Positions 9,147 to 18,990 of a stretch of DNA of 64,000 nt are shown piece after piece. The position numbers and the translations under genes were made by a program. The stretch covers positions 1,019,501-1,083,500 of the forward strand of contig NZ_CP147246.1 of NCBI RefSeq assembly GCF_002174455.2, given 5' to 3'. Source of the stretch: Enterococcus sp. 9D6_DIV0238. GTDB lineage: Bacteria > Bacillota > Bacilli > Lactobacillales > Enterococcaceae. Position 1 is the first letter of the stretch. Each line of letters opens with the position of its first letter. The notes under the pieces were generated by a model. That model was not told the origin of the DNA and did not search any database. It saw only the letters and a list, made by a program, of their open reading frames with translations.

Positions 9147-9885
9147 TATCGACACCTTCAATCTCAGCTAATTTCATCATGATTTCATCATAAAACATTT
9201 TTTGATTTCCTAGATGATGAATTTCATCAACCAATTGACCGTCTTTGATGAAAACAATTCGTTTACAATAACTAGCTGCCAGTGGATCATGGGTAACCAT
9301 CAAAATCGTTGCCTGTTCATTTTCATTCAACTGCTGTAATAGCTGCATAACATCTTTCGACGATTTCGTATCAAGGTTCCCTGTGGGCTCATCTGCTAAC
9401 AGTAATTGCGGCTGATGGATCATTGCTCTGGCAACTGCGACACGTTGTGCTTGTCCACCGGATATTTCTGCGATTCTTTTCTTCAGCAAGCCAGCTATTC
9501 CTAAACGATCAGCTAAAAGATTCAATTGTCTTTTCATCACAGAGATTTTTTCCCCATCTAAAGTCAAAGGCAATACGATATTTTCTTCAACCGTCAGTGT
9601 TGGCATCAAATTGAAACTTTGGAAAATGAATCCTAATTCTCTACGTCGAAATTTAGCAATTTGTTCTTGATTCAACTGATTTGGATTTTTACCGTTTAAT
9701 AAAATCTGTCCAGATGTCGGTTGGTCAATCGTTGCCAAAAGGTTCAAAAAGGTACTTTTCCCACTTCCGGACGGTCCCATGATTCCGATAAACTCACTAT
9801 CATTTACAGTTAAGTTCAGACCTTTTAAAGCTTCATATTTGATTTCTTCTCCATATGTTTTAGATAGATTTTCTACTTGTAACAT
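9136..9885 (-). CDS. BceA-type ABC transporter ATP-binding protein
   Basis: This 249-residue ATPase carries Walker A (GPSGSGKST, about residues 38-46), signature ISGGQAQRVAVARAM and Walker B LLLADEPTGNLD, all in the MacB/LolD/BceA class. It pairs with the permease that starts inside its last codons, forming a two-gene operon. Such pairs remove or sense bacitracin-like peptides at the membrane. It begins MLQVENLSKTYG after a GAGGAGCG site. A GGTTCAT/ATGAACC inverted repeat in the leader (about 9911-9932) might be regulatory. The substrate is inferred from the family only. Confidence 0.9.
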   Translation of the reverse strand: MLQVENLSKTYGEEIKYEALKGLNLTVNDSEFIGIMGPSGSGKSTFLNLLATIDQPTSGQILLNGKNPNQLNQEQIAKFRRRELGFIFQSFNLMPTLTVEENIVLPLTLDGEKISVMKRQLNLLADRLGIAGLLKKRIAEISGGQAQRVAVARAMIHQPQLLLADEPTGNLDTKSSKDVMQLLQQLNENEQATILMVTHDPLAASYCKRIVFIKDGQLVDEIHHLGNQKMFYDEIMMKLAEIEGVDSEF

Positions 9886-9990
9886 TCTTATCGCTCCTCT
9901 ATGTGTGGCTGTTCATCTCACAAATGAACCAACTCTTACTTCTCTACTTTGCTAGTCTAATCCAATTATGACGAACACACCATAGAAAAA

Positions 9991-10030
9991 AATAACAGAT
10001 CACTTACACTTTTGTAAGCGATCTGTTATT
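9991..10030 (-). terminator. terminator of the GntR gene
   Basis: Stem AATAACAGATC.CTTACA / TGTAAG.GATCTGTTATT (arms 9991-10008 and 10013-10030). On the minus strand it is followed by TTTTTTCTATG. It lies directly after the gntR stop at 10034. Confidence 0.85.
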
Positions 10031-10033
10031 TGT

Positions 10034-10735
10034 CTATGCTTCATATTCGATCACATATGGATAAAGAGCGGTATTGTAGATAGCCTCTGAAAATTCAACG
10101 ACTTTTCCGGAAGGATTCATAGACTTTCGAATTCTTTTTAGCCCATTTTTTTCTTTTGTTTCTAAAATACGCTGCTGCTCTTTAGTCAATTCAACCGTTT
10201 GAAAACTATCTTCAAATGTTAAAATCTCGATGCCATGTTGATCCATCAAGCGATACAGTGACTCATTTTCAAAATCTTCCATTGGAACATCAACTAATGT
10301 GATAGGTAAATAATAATTAAAATAGATATATGGCTTTCCATCCAGCGTATATAAACGGGAAAATTTTACTACATTTGTTCCCATATTTTCATAGACTGGT
10401 GAATCCTCTGACAATTTTACTTGTTCCAAACTTAATATTTTCTTTGCCACTTTTTGTCCTGAATCATTCAAATACTCCGTAAATGTACCCGCTTTCGATA
10501 ATTTGTTATACGGTCGATTGCTTAAGACCGTAGTCCCTTTGCCGCTTTTTTTCTCCACCAATTCTTCTGATGAAAGAAGCTCGATTGCTCGGCGTACAGT
10601 GATTTTGCTGACATCAAATAGTTGTTCAAGCTCTGTTTCAGTTGGTAAAAGAGAACCCACTGGATATGTACCGTTCATAATATTGGCTTTTATTTCTTCT
10701 GCGACGTCTAAGTATAGTACACTTTTTCTTCTCAT
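10034..10735 (-). CDS. GntR-family (HutC/UTRA) transcriptional regulator
   Basis: A 233-residue regulator with an N-terminal GntR winged helix (VSKITVRRAIELLSSEELVEKK, about residues 45-65) and a C-terminal UTRA ligand-binding domain. In-frame ATGs occur at 10744 and 10735; AAGGATGG lies directly against the first and is properly spaced for the second (MRRKSVLYLDVAEEI), which I prefer. It is a single gene with its own terminator. HutC/UTRA regulators usually answer to amino-sugar phosphates or similar metabolites, but no sugar operon adjoins, so the regulon is unknown. The 200 bases upstream are AT-rich with no gene. Confidence 0.88.
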   Translation of the reverse strand: MRRKSVLYLDVAEEIKANIMNGTYPVGSLLPTETELEQLFDVSKITVRRAIELLSSEELVEKKSGKGTTVLSNRPYNKLSKAGTFTEYLNDSGQKVAKKILSLEQVKLSEDSPVYENMGTNVVKFSRLYTLDGKPYIYFNYYLPITLVDVPMEDFENESLYRLMDQHGIEILTFEDSFQTVELTKEQQRILETKEKNGLKRIRKSMNPSGKVVEFSEAIYNTALYPYVIEYEA

Positions 10736-10923
10736 TTCATCCATCCTTATTCGTTTATTGGGTTTATCCTCATGATTTATTTAGTCATAATATACGATTA
10801 TCCTCATTTTAATCGCAAATATAAATTAATTCAACTTTCCTTCAATTCCATTGTCATTATTTCTTACATTGTACCAAACATTATTACTATATGAAACTCA
10901 TTTAGATGAAATACAGCTGCAGT

Positions 10924-10957
10924 AAAAAAAGAGTGGACCACTTTGGCCACTCTTTTT
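10924..10957 (-). terminator. terminator of ftsK
   Basis: Hairpin AAAAAGAGTGG.CCA / TGGCCACTCTTTTT (one bulged A) just after the ftsK stop. A-run and T-run on both sides make it potentially bidirectional. Confidence 0.85.
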
Positions 10958-10959
10958 GA

Positions 10960-13335
10960 CTACTCTAATTCATGATCGGCAAGTCCTTCTTCCGGCATAG
11001 GTTCAATAAATACTTTTCTTGGTTTGCTGCCTTCTGACGGTCCAATCACCCCATGTTCTTCCAGCTCATCTACTAAACGAGCTGCACGATTATAACCGAT
11101 TCTAAAGCGTCTTTGAAGCAACGATATACTTGCTGTCTGCATTTCTACGACTAAAGCTTTCGCGTCTTCATATAATTCATCTTGTGAAGCTTCACTGCTT
11201 GTGCTAGTTGTATCTTCTTCTGTCGGCATCATACTTTCTTGATACTCTGCCTCTTGCTGTTCAGTCACAAAAGCGACAACTCGTTCAACTTCCTGATCAG
11301 ATATGAAAGCACCCTGTACCCGGATCGGTTTATTTTCGCCCATTGGTAAGAACAGCATGTCGCCTCGTCCCAATAATTTTTCTGCACCATTACTATCGAT
11401 GATCGTGCGAGAATCTGTTCCGCTGGAAACAGCAAATGCCATTCTTGACGGTACGTTGGCTTTGATGATTCCTGTAATGACATCCACACTTGGACGTTGT
11501 GTTGCTAAGATCATATGGATTCCAGCTGCACGAGCCATTTGTGCTAAACGGATGATTGCATCTTCGACTTCATTACTAGCAACCATCATCAAGTCAGCTA
11601 ACTCATCTACGATCACAACAATAAATGGTAAAATCGGCCGGTTTTCACCATCCTCTAAATTCTTTTGAATGACCAAATCATTGTACCCGGAGATATTTCG
11701 AACACCCGTGGCCGCAAATTTTTCATAACGAAATTCCATTTCCTGAACAACTTTTTGAAGTGCTTGCGCTGCTTTTCTAGGATTTGTCACAACTGGTGTC
11801 AAGAGATGCGGAATTCCATTATAAACATTTAACTCGACCATTTTGGGGTCGATCATCATCAATTTCACTTCATGAGGTTTTGCCCGCATCAAGATACTTG
11901 AAATGATACCGTTGATCGCAACAGACTTCCCGCTCCCTGTCGATCCTGCGATCAGTAAATGGGGCATTTTGGTTAAATCTGCTGACTGGACCATCCCTGA
12001 AATATCTCTGCCTAAAGGAACCTCCAGCAGCTTGTCTGGATGACTTGGCTGTGCTTCGATAATATCTCTAAAGGAAACTGTGCTGACCGTACTATTAGGT
12101 ACCTCGATCCCTATCAGTGATTTCCCTGGAATCGGTGCTTCCATCCGCACATCTTTCGCCGCTAATGCTAAAGCAATGTCATCTGTCAAACTGACAACTT
12201 TGCTCACTTTAACCCCTACAGCAGGTTGGATTTCGAATTTTGTCACCGCAGGACCCAGGCTAGCTTTCACTACTTTAGCATCGACTCCAAAGCTTTTGAA
12301 GGTCTGCTCCAATACACCAATATTTTTTTCGATTTTTTGGTATTCACCGCTTTGATCAGCAGAAGGAATCGAATCTAATAATGTGGATGGCGGTAGTTCG
12401 TAATCGCGGTCCTCTGCTTCTTCTGAAATTTCAAAGTCCAGATCGCCGCCTTCATCGATCTCCGGCTCAGCAATTGCTTGTTCTGAATGTATAGGCTGCA
12501 TCTCAGCTTGACTTTGAAAACTATCGATCGGTACTAACGTCAGCTGTTCTGGTTCTTGTACTTCTTTTTCTTCTTGTTCCCAAGATTCTTGTGCCAATTT
12601 CTCACCAGGAGTCAGCTCACGCACATCATTTTTTAAACGTTCCTGCGCTAGTCTTTCGATCTCAGCTTGTTTAGCTGCACGTTTTTCTGCGCGCTTCGCT
12701 TCTCTCTCTGACTGTTTTGCTTCGCTTTTAGCAAAGAAATGCCCGATTTTTTCGCGAATGATCTGCAGACCGCCCATTACTTGTTGGACTTCAAGCATAC
12801 TTACAAGAAAAATTCCTAGCAGAATCAATAATGTAGCAACCAAATAACTGCCAAACTGTGCAATCAGGAAATAGGTCATACTGTAAAGCGCAGCACCTAT
12901 CATTCCACCACCGACATTTTGAGCAACGACATTTCCTTTGAGATCGATTTTTAGAAAATCCCATGTCGTACCTAAGATATCAGGTGTCTGCGTTCCAACA
13001 TTGCGAAACATGTACGCATGGAAAAACAGCAATACCCCTAAATAGATCACAACGCCGCCAATGATCGGACGAGTCTTTTTGATGGGAAACTCACGACCAA
13101 AAATCACCAAAGATAGCCCATAAAGCATCAATAAGCAAGCTGCGGCAGGAAATGTATTACCAATCGCAACACGCAAGCCATTTGCAATCAAGGTTCCTAA
13201 AAAGCCCAGTTTTAATAGGCCGAATAAGCCAAAGAAAATAAAAAAGATTCCAAGAAAAATGAAATTCAGATGCTCTTGCTGCTGTTGCTGTTTTTTCGTT
13301 TTTTTCTTTTTTGCACGTTTTCTTTTTTGTGCCAT
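10960..13335 (-). CDS. ftsK: FtsK/SpoIIIE-family DNA translocase
   Basis: This 791-residue membrane-anchored DNA pump clears chromosome DNA from the division septum. Four to five transmembrane helices occupy about residues 25-180, followed by a charged Glu/Lys-rich linker (about 200-320). Then comes the RecA-like motor with Walker A AGSTGSGKS (near residue 466) and Walker B IVVIVDELADLMM. The C-terminal winged-helix gamma domain (about 715-775, LLQRRFRIGYNRAARLVDELE) reads DNA polarity sequences. The ATG at 13335 follows an AGAGGGA site. The N-terminus is very Lys/Gln-rich. Gene and terminator form one unit. Confidence 0.95.
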   Translation of the reverse strand: MAQKRKRAKKKKTKKQQQQQEHLNFIFLGIFFIFFGLFGLLKLGFLGTLIANGLRVAIGNTFPAAACLLMLYGLSLVIFGREFPIKKTRPIIGGVVIYLGVLLFFHAYMFRNVGTQTPDILGTTWDFLKIDLKGNVVAQNVGGGMIGAALYSMTYFLIAQFGSYLVATLLILLGIFLVSMLEVQQVMGGLQIIREKIGHFFAKSEAKQSEREAKRAEKRAAKQAEIERLAQERLKNDVRELTPGEKLAQESWEQEEKEVQEPEQLTLVPIDSFQSQAEMQPIHSEQAIAEPEIDEGGDLDFEISEEAEDRDYELPPSTLLDSIPSADQSGEYQKIEKNIGVLEQTFKSFGVDAKVVKASLGPAVTKFEIQPAVGVKVSKVVSLTDDIALALAAKDVRMEAPIPGKSLIGIEVPNSTVSTVSFRDIIEAQPSHPDKLLEVPLGRDISGMVQSADLTKMPHLLIAGSTGSGKSVAINGIISSILMRAKPHEVKLMMIDPKMVELNVYNGIPHLLTPVVTNPRKAAQALQKVVQEMEFRYEKFAATGVRNISGYNDLVIQKNLEDGENRPILPFIVVIVDELADLMMVASNEVEDAIIRLAQMARAAGIHMILATQRPSVDVITGIIKANVPSRMAFAVSSGTDSRTIIDSNGAEKLLGRGDMLFLPMGENKPIRVQGAFISDQEVERVVAFVTEQQEAEYQESMMPTEEDTTSTSSEASQDELYEDAKALVVEMQTASISLLQRRFRIGYNRAARLVDELEEHGVIGPSEGSKPRKVFIEPMPEEGLADHELE

Positions 13336-13445
13336 GTAACATCCCTCTTTTCACTCAGTATCCATTATACCTAAAAAGTGAGCCGAACAAAAGTACCCCC
13401 ATTGTTTCTCTTACAATTTTAATTTTTTGATTGCAAAACGTTTAG

Positions 13446-13893
13446 AGCCAGAGCAGGATGGGACAGAAGTGTTCAACTCCTAGAACCAAGTAGGTACTGT
13501 GCCACATCAACTCGTTCCTCGTTGTGTTTTACAGCAAGTTCAGCTTATTTCCGAAGCCTTCAAATCTTAGTACTTTAGCACTTAGAATGTTGCTAGCTTC
13601 ACTTTGTTCTTTGAACAATAGTGAAACTGTATGCGTTAGCTGATGTGATCGAAGCGAAGGCCTTTAACTCTAGCATGTTTCATGCGTAGAAGTTAATGAG
13701 ATCGAAACGAAGTGTAGAGTAGTAGTTACTTCTGCTTCCAGCATTTATTCGTTTTAAAAAGGACTGAGTCGTAACTCGTAGAGTTATGTCCCAATCCCTT
13801 CAGGCCCTAAATCTGCATAAACGGCGAGAAAAAAAGCAACTCCTTCTTATTTTTCGGAGCTAAACGCTTTTTGTCTCAACCGCTTTAACTGGT
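13446..13893. repeat. long intergenic repeat, S-T-S' arrangement (gene-free 570-base stretch)
   Basis: The 572 bases between ftsK and ndh hold no credible gene. Unit S (+) runs from GGATGGGACAGAAGTG (about 13458) to CTTCTGCTTCCAGCATTTATTC (about 13730-13751) and contains a long internal insert with GTTGTGTTTTACAGCA. The T hairpin (GGACTGAGTCGTAACTC/GAGTTATGTCCCAATCC) is at 13759-13798. Unit S' (-), bounded by ATAAACGGCGAGA and TTTTTGTCTCAACC (13818-13881), directly follows the ndh stop in that gene's direction. The + half follows no plus-strand gene. Confidence 0.75.
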
Positions 13894-13907
13894 AATCATT
13901 CTATTGT

Positions 13908-15119
13908 TTAACGATAAAAATCAAAACGTCCTTTAGCAAGCATTTCTTTGATGCCGCCTGTTTCAAATAGTGAACGGTCCATGATCGCCTTTTTGATCAC
14001 AGAAGCCGGATAGCCTTTGACTTCCATTTTTCCGACTTCACCGAATGCATGGCTATTGCCGATAGAAGCCACAGATCCTAATGATTTGAACGTAAATTCT
14101 TTTGTTGGTTCACCTTTTAATTGCGCTTTGATGTTTTTTCCTGCATGCTCTCCCATTTTAAGAGAAATTTGTGCAGTTGTTGGATACGGACGATTTGATT
14201 CTTTGTCCATGACAGCAGAACAGTCACCAATAATGTATACATTACTATGCTCAGCATCTGTCAAATCTGGTTGAACCATCACACGACCGCGTTTTGCTGC
14301 AAAGCCAGAATCACCGACCACATGACTGCCGCTGACACCAGTTGTCCAAATGATCGTTTTTGCTGCTAACTCTTTTAATTCATTGGTTTCCTGATCATCT
14401 AAATAAACTACTGTATCTTGTTTGATTTCTTTGATTGGTTTGCCAACTAGGAAATTGACGCCCCATTTTTTTAGATGATCGATCCCGTATCCGCCTAGTT
14501 TTTCACTAAACATCGGTAACAGACGTGTAACTGCCTCGACACAGTATAATTGAATTTTGTCAGGTTCAACTCCAGCCACTGCCGCAAGTTTCTTTTTCCC
14601 TTCAACTAGAGAACCTAATAGCTCGATCCCAGTAAAACCGGCACCGCAGACAACGATCTTCAAGCAATTCTCATCTTTTGTTTCTTTATAAACCTTCATT
14701 TGCTCTGTTAAATGTTGGTAAACTTTTTCTGAAGTAGGAATATCTACCATTTTTAATGAAAATTCTTCCACACCAGGAATTCCAAAAGACTCAGATTCGT
14801 AGCCCAATGCTACGACTAAATAATCATAAGAAAGTGGTGCTTGATCTTTTAGGTGAACCTCTTGATTTTCACTGTCGATCTTTTCTACTGTTCCTTGTAC
14901 AAAAGTCGTACATGCTGATTTAACTACATCCTTAATTGGATAAGTGATCCGCTCAGAAGTTTGGATCCCAGCTGCAACTTCGTGAATATCTGTTGCCTCA
15001 AAGTGGTAATCATTTTGATCCACTAATGTGATCTTGATGTCATCGTTTCCTTTTTGTAATTCATGCAGCGCTCTTAAGCCCGCATAGCCAGCGCCTAAAA
15101 TAACAACGTGTTTGCTCAT
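13908..15119 (-). CDS. ndh: type 2 NADH:quinone dehydrogenase
   Basis: This 403-residue FAD enzyme moves electrons from NADH to the quinone pool without pumping protons. The N-terminal FAD motif is GAGYAG (residues 9-14), and the second Rossmann motif is VVCGAGFTGIELLGSL (about 171-186). The segment NVYIIGDCSAVMD near residue 295 is the FAD-binding GD motif. It is first in a likely operon with the prenyltransferase gene upstream (34 bases). With menA, the polyprenyl synthase and cydABCD it makes a short NADH-to-oxygen chain. The start follows AAAAGGAGAG. Confidence 0.92.
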   Translation of the reverse strand: MSKHVVILGAGYAGLRALHELQKGNDDIKITLVDQNDYHFEATDIHEVAAGIQTSERITYPIKDVVKSACTTFVQGTVEKIDSENQEVHLKDQAPLSYDYLVVALGYESESFGIPGVEEFSLKMVDIPTSEKVYQHLTEQMKVYKETKDENCLKIVVCGAGFTGIELLGSLVEGKKKLAAVAGVEPDKIQLYCVEAVTRLLPMFSEKLGGYGIDHLKKWGVNFLVGKPIKEIKQDTVVYLDDQETNELKELAAKTIIWTTGVSGSHVVGDSGFAAKRGRVMVQPDLTDAEHSNVYIIGDCSAVMDKESNRPYPTTAQISLKMGEHAGKNIKAQLKGEPTKEFTFKSLGSVASIGNSHAFGEVGKMEVKGYPASVIKKAIMDRSLFETGGIKEMLAKGRFDFYR

Positions 15120-15152
15120 GTTAAAACTCTCCTTTTGACCTGTTTGATTTTA

Positions 15153-16058
15153 TTATTTAAACCACAATCCTATGGCAAAAAAAACAACTTGTGAAAAAGC
15201 ACCGACAGCTAAAATTTTGACTGCGCAGATAAATGTCTTCGTTTTGATTTGTTCCTTTAAAAACAGTTTCGTTTGTTTCCAGGTAAACGGGACCGTGACG
15301 ATCATCAATAGCATCGTGATTGGTGTCAGACCTAAAAATACACTTAAAATGATCGAACTGAAAGCTACAATGATCAGACCTACAAATAAACGAAGCGAAA
15401 CCTTTTTCCCTAAATAATGAACCAGGGTAAAGCGGTGATTCATCTCATCTTCTTCCAAATCACAAATATTATTGGCTAGCATCAGATTAGCGATCAAGCA
15501 TGTATTTGGCAATGCCACTAAGAAGATACTCCCTAGATTCGTCAGTGTCCATTGAAACGAGTCAAAGGTATTGATGTAGACACAAATCAACATGATCATA
15601 AAGCCCATCGTAAAACCGGAAAATACTTCACCTAAAGGTAAACTAGACAGTGGCTTAGGTCCCGAAGAATAAAAAATTCCAATCAAGTAACAGTATAAGC
15701 CCAGCCACAACAAAGGCCAGCCCACGATCACAGATAAACCAATGCCTATCAATGCAGAAATAACGATCATCCAAATGATCCAACTGCGAATCATCGATAA
15801 TGATAAGTTTTCCCGTCCGATGATATTGGTTTTTTCCTTATAGTCATGCCCTTCTTTTGCATGATGATAGTCGTTATAATTATCTAAAATATCGACAGCC
15901 ATATTGAAAATGAACATCGCAATAAAATAGATCAATACATAAAATAAATGCAAATTCTGATAATGATACCAACTAAAACAAATGCCTAAAAGAAAAGGTA
16001 ACACACTAGCTGTTTTTGCTTTAAGTTCAACAAGTTCAAAAAATACTTCTTTATTCAA
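15153..16058 (-). CDS. menA: UbiA-family prenyltransferase, likely DHNA polyprenyltransferase (MenA)
   Basis: This 301-residue membrane enzyme attaches the polyprenyl tail to 1,4-dihydroxy-2-naphthoate, giving demethylmenaquinone. About eight or nine hydrophobic helices are present, with Asp-rich motifs NMAVDILDNYND (about residues 52-63) and NNICDLEEDEMNHR (near 197-210) that bind the Mg-diphosphate. The start is a TTG at 16058 behind GAGGAGAG. It lies 33 bases upstream of ndh in the same direction and opposite to the polyprenyl synthase gene, which would supply its co-substrate. Substrate identity is inferred from context. Confidence 0.88.
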   Translation of the reverse strand: MNKEVFFELVELKAKTASVLPFLLGICFSWYHYQNLHLFYVLIYFIAMFIFNMAVDILDNYNDYHHAKEGHDYKEKTNIIGRENLSLSMIRSWIIWMIVISALIGIGLSVIVGWPLLWLGLYCYLIGIFYSSGPKPLSSLPLGEVFSGFTMGFMIMLICVYINTFDSFQWTLTNLGSIFLVALPNTCLIANLMLANNICDLEEDEMNHRFTLVHYLGKKVSLRLFVGLIIVAFSSIILSVFLGLTPITMLLMIVTVPFTWKQTKLFLKEQIKTKTFICAVKILAVGAFSQVVFFAIGLWFK

Positions 16059-16184
16059 ATTATACTACTCTCCTCTTTTAATATTTAGTTTTATGCTCAT
16101 GAAATAATTTACTGTATTTCTTAGCCAACTTCGTATACAATCAATAGTATTGAACAATTGAACGACCGAAAGGATTATTATGCT

Positions 16185-17165
16185 ATGAATGAGTTTTGGA
16201 AAGATTTCCCTGTGATCCAACAACAATTGAATGAAACCTGTGACCTGATCAAACACCAAGTGAAAGTACGCAACAAAGATATCGAACAAGCATTGATCGA
16301 TCTGACTTGTTCTGGCGGTAAATTATTACGCCCCGCTTTCTTTTTCTTGTTTGCCCAAATTGGTGATAAACAAAAACAAGATCATCAACAACTACTCAAG
16401 ATCGCCGCATCGATCGAAATTTTGCATATGGCCACTCTTGTCCATGACGACATCATTGACGATTCACCACTAAGACGCGGTGCTGCAACGATTCAATCTC
16501 GTTATGGTAAAGATATCGCCGTTTATACAGGTGATTTACTATTCACTGAATTTTTTGAATTACTAGCAGATACAATGAATGGTTCTGATTTCTTACATAC
16601 AAATGCTGTTGCAATGAAACGACTATTGCTTGGCGAATTGGATCAAATGCACACACGCTATAAAAAAAATATCACTGTCTTTGATTATCTACGTAGTGTC
16701 AACGGCAAAACTGCTGAGCTATTTTCTCTAAGCTGCTTAGAGGGGGCTCATTTCGGCTATGCCAATAAAGAAATCCAGCGTTTAGCTGCACGTATCGGCC
16801 GAAATATCGGCATCGCTTTTCAAGTTTATGATGATATTTTAGACTACTCGGCTGATAGCAAAACATTGAAAAAACCTGTTTTAGAAGATCTAGCCCAAGG
16901 CGTCTATACTTTACCTTTGATTTTTGCTATACAAAAAGCACCTGAACACTTCTATCCTTATTTAGAGAAAAAGTCAGACATTTCAATAGAAGAAGCTATC
17001 GAATTAGGTCAACTGGTCCACAAATATGATGGCGTGACAGATGCCAAAAATTTTGCAAAAAAAGTGACTGAAAAGGCGCTGTTCGATATTCAAAAATTAC
17101 CTGATTGTTTAGGTAAAAACCAACTAGAACAGCTAACACAACTGTTGCTTCAACGTTCATTTTAA
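16185..17165 (+). CDS. polyprenyl diphosphate synthase (heptaprenyl-type, component II)
   Basis: This 326-residue trans-prenyltransferase builds the isoprenoid chain for the menaquinone tail. The first Asp-rich motif is DDIID (residues 88-92, followed by DSPLRRG) and the second is VYDDILDYS. GGKLLRP near residue 44 binds diphosphate. The frame extends upstream to a TTG at 16158, but ATG at 16185 with AAAGGA upstream gives the usual beginning. It diverges from menA across 126 bases and ends at a terminator before cydC. Product chain length cannot be read from sequence by eye. Confidence 0.9.
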   Translation: MNEFWKDFPVIQQQLNETCDLIKHQVKVRNKDIEQALIDLTCSGGKLLRPAFFFLFAQIGDKQKQDHQQLLKIAASIEILHMATLVHDDIIDDSPLRRGAATIQSRYGKDIAVYTGDLLFTEFFELLADTMNGSDFLHTNAVAMKRLLLGELDQMHTRYKKNITVFDYLRSVNGKTAELFSLSCLEGAHFGYANKEIQRLAARIGRNIGIAFQVYDDILDYSADSKTLKKPVLEDLAQGVYTLPLIFAIQKAPEHFYPYLEKKSDISIEEAIELGQLVHKYDGVTDAKNFAKKVTEKALFDIQKLPDCLGKNQLEQLTQLLLQRSF

Positions 17166-17188
17166 GCGACTGCAAAAAAAGAAAAGTT

Positions 17189-17225
17189 CGAGGCAAAGCT
17201 CAGAGAGTTTTGCCTCGTCTTTTTG
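17189..17225. terminator. bidirectional terminator between polyprenyl synthase and cyd operon
   Basis: Stem CGAGGCAAA / TTTGCCTCG (17189-17197, 17209-17217) followed by TCTTTTT on the plus strand and by an A-rich stretch upstream that gives a T-run on the minus strand. It sits between convergent genes. Confidence 0.8.
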
Positions 17226-17232
17226 TAAAAAA

Positions 17233-18990
17233 TCAATCGGTGGTCATCCCTCGATCAATGGCATACAGTTGTTGATAATGTTGATTCGTTGCCAATAATT
17301 CTTCCGGTGTCCCACTCATTTCCAAACGCCCGTCCTCAATAAATATCACTCGATCCATCATGTGTACCCCTTGTAAGTGATGGGTGATCCAAATGATCGT
17401 TTTATCTTTCAGAGTTTCAAAAAAGGTATTCAGCAATTGCTGTTCAGTGATTGGATCTAGACCTGTCGTTGGCTCGTCCAACAAAACAATCGGTGTATCT
17501 TGTAATAAAATCCGTGCCAAAGCCAATCGATGACGCTCTCCACCTGAAAAACGCAATCCTGCTTCGTCAACCATCGTTTGTAAGCCTTCCGGCAATTCTT
17601 GAATCATTTCTTTCAGTCCCACACTATCCAGAACCTGCCAAACCTCTTCTTCAGAAGCTTCTTCTCGACCAAGGCGAATATTGTTTAAAATAGATGTTCT
17701 AAATAGATATGGTGCTTGATGAATCACACTGATCGATTGCGTGATTTGATCGCCAAAATCGGTCATTGGAACATCTCCCAAAGTGATTGTTCCTTTACTT
17801 GGACGCAAATCTCCGCGAATCAAGCTAGCCAATGTGCTTTTTCCAGAACCGCTTCGTCCTAAAATAGCTAATTTTTCTTTTGGCTCGATCTTCAACGTTA
17901 GATGTTCTAAAACAGTATGTTCTGCTTGATCATATGAAAAGGAGATATCGTCGATGACTATTTCCGTATTTTTAACTTCTAGGTCTGTGACCTTTACTGT
18001 TTCACTAATTTCAGGCAGATCATTCAGACGTTTGATCGAATCTTTGTAAATATTGGTCTCTTGTGCAGCATCTGGCAACGGCGCAAAGGCATCGATCAAT
18101 GGAAAGACCGTCAATACAAACGCTGCGATCCAATTTGCCGCTCCACCATGATTTCCTGGAAAACGCATGCTCGCCCATGCTAAAATAGCGATCGTGATGC
18201 CCCCAAAGATTACTTGAAGAACAAAATCACGGAACCGATTAAATCGTTTGATCTGTTCATCTAATTCACGCAGCTTCGCTTCATCTTTTTCATATGAATG
18301 AACGAATTCATGTCCTCTTTGACTGAATACCCAATCTGAGACACCCAAGATATTATCCGTCAATTTCTTATACAATTCATTTTTAGATACTTTTTGCTTT
18401 TCCTGTTTCGCGCCATTTACCAGCACAGAAACCAAGGGCAGTAAGAACACAACTACGCCAAGCATCAACAACATGCATAGCCCGAACCACCAGGAAAAAA
18501 GACCTAAACCGATAATAATAAAAATGTATAACAACCAGGCGATCACTGTGGGAAAAATCGTCCGCAAGTATAAATTTTGCAAATGATTGATATCTTCTGA
18601 AAGCAAGCCAAGAATATCTCCCGTTTGATATTTTGATTTAAAGAAAATCGCATCTTTCTCTAAAACCAAATACAGCTTCAAACGTAAATCAGACGTCATC
18701 TTTAAGACCCAGTTATGACTGACCAGACGTTCAATGTATCGAAATACTGGACGACTGATCCCAAAAGCCCGCGTCAAAACGATCGGAATATAGATCATCA
18801 AAATATTTTCAGGAAGCGAAGCCGCCCGACTGATCAAATAACCTGAATTGAACATCAAGGCACCCGCACTGAAAAATGTTAAAAAGCCTAGGAACAAAGC
18901 AAGATACAACAGTCCTTTGTACTTTTTCAAAAACGGTTTGACCCATTGATCTTTCCTATATAATTCTTTATTCGTTGGGGTATTTTCCAT
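17233..18990 (-). CDS. cydC: thiol reductant ABC exporter, CydC-type subunit
   Basis: This 585-residue fused permease-ATPase has six membrane helices in the first 320 residues and a nucleotide-binding domain from about 345. It carries Walker A LGRSGSGKST, signature FSGGERHRLALAR and Walker B PIVLLDEPTTGLD. The segments GYLISRAASLPEN and RYIERLVSHNW are typical of E. coli CydC. With the partner subunit it exports glutathione/cysteine or handles heme needed for cytochrome bd assembly. Its start overlaps the stop of the partner by one base. In the Gram-positive operon naming (cydA-B-C-D) this gene is called cydD. Confidence 0.9.
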   Translation of the reverse strand: MENTPTNKELYRKDQWVKPFLKKYKGLLYLALFLGFLTFFSAGALMFNSGYLISRAASLPENILMIYIPIVLTRAFGISRPVFRYIERLVSHNWVLKMTSDLRLKLYLVLEKDAIFFKSKYQTGDILGLLSEDINHLQNLYLRTIFPTVIAWLLYIFIIIGLGLFSWWFGLCMLLMLGVVVFLLPLVSVLVNGAKQEKQKVSKNELYKKLTDNILGVSDWVFSQRGHEFVHSYEKDEAKLRELDEQIKRFNRFRDFVLQVIFGGITIAILAWASMRFPGNHGGAANWIAAFVLTVFPLIDAFAPLPDAAQETNIYKDSIKRLNDLPEISETVKVTDLEVKNTEIVIDDISFSYDQAEHTVLEHLTLKIEPKEKLAILGRSGSGKSTLASLIRGDLRPSKGTITLGDVPMTDFGDQITQSISVIHQAPYLFRTSILNNIRLGREEASEEEVWQVLDSVGLKEMIQELPEGLQTMVDEAGLRFSGGERHRLALARILLQDTPIVLLDEPTTGLDPITEQQLLNTFFETLKDKTIIWITHHLQGVHMMDRVIFIEDGRLEMSGTPEELLATNQHYQQLYAIDRGMTTD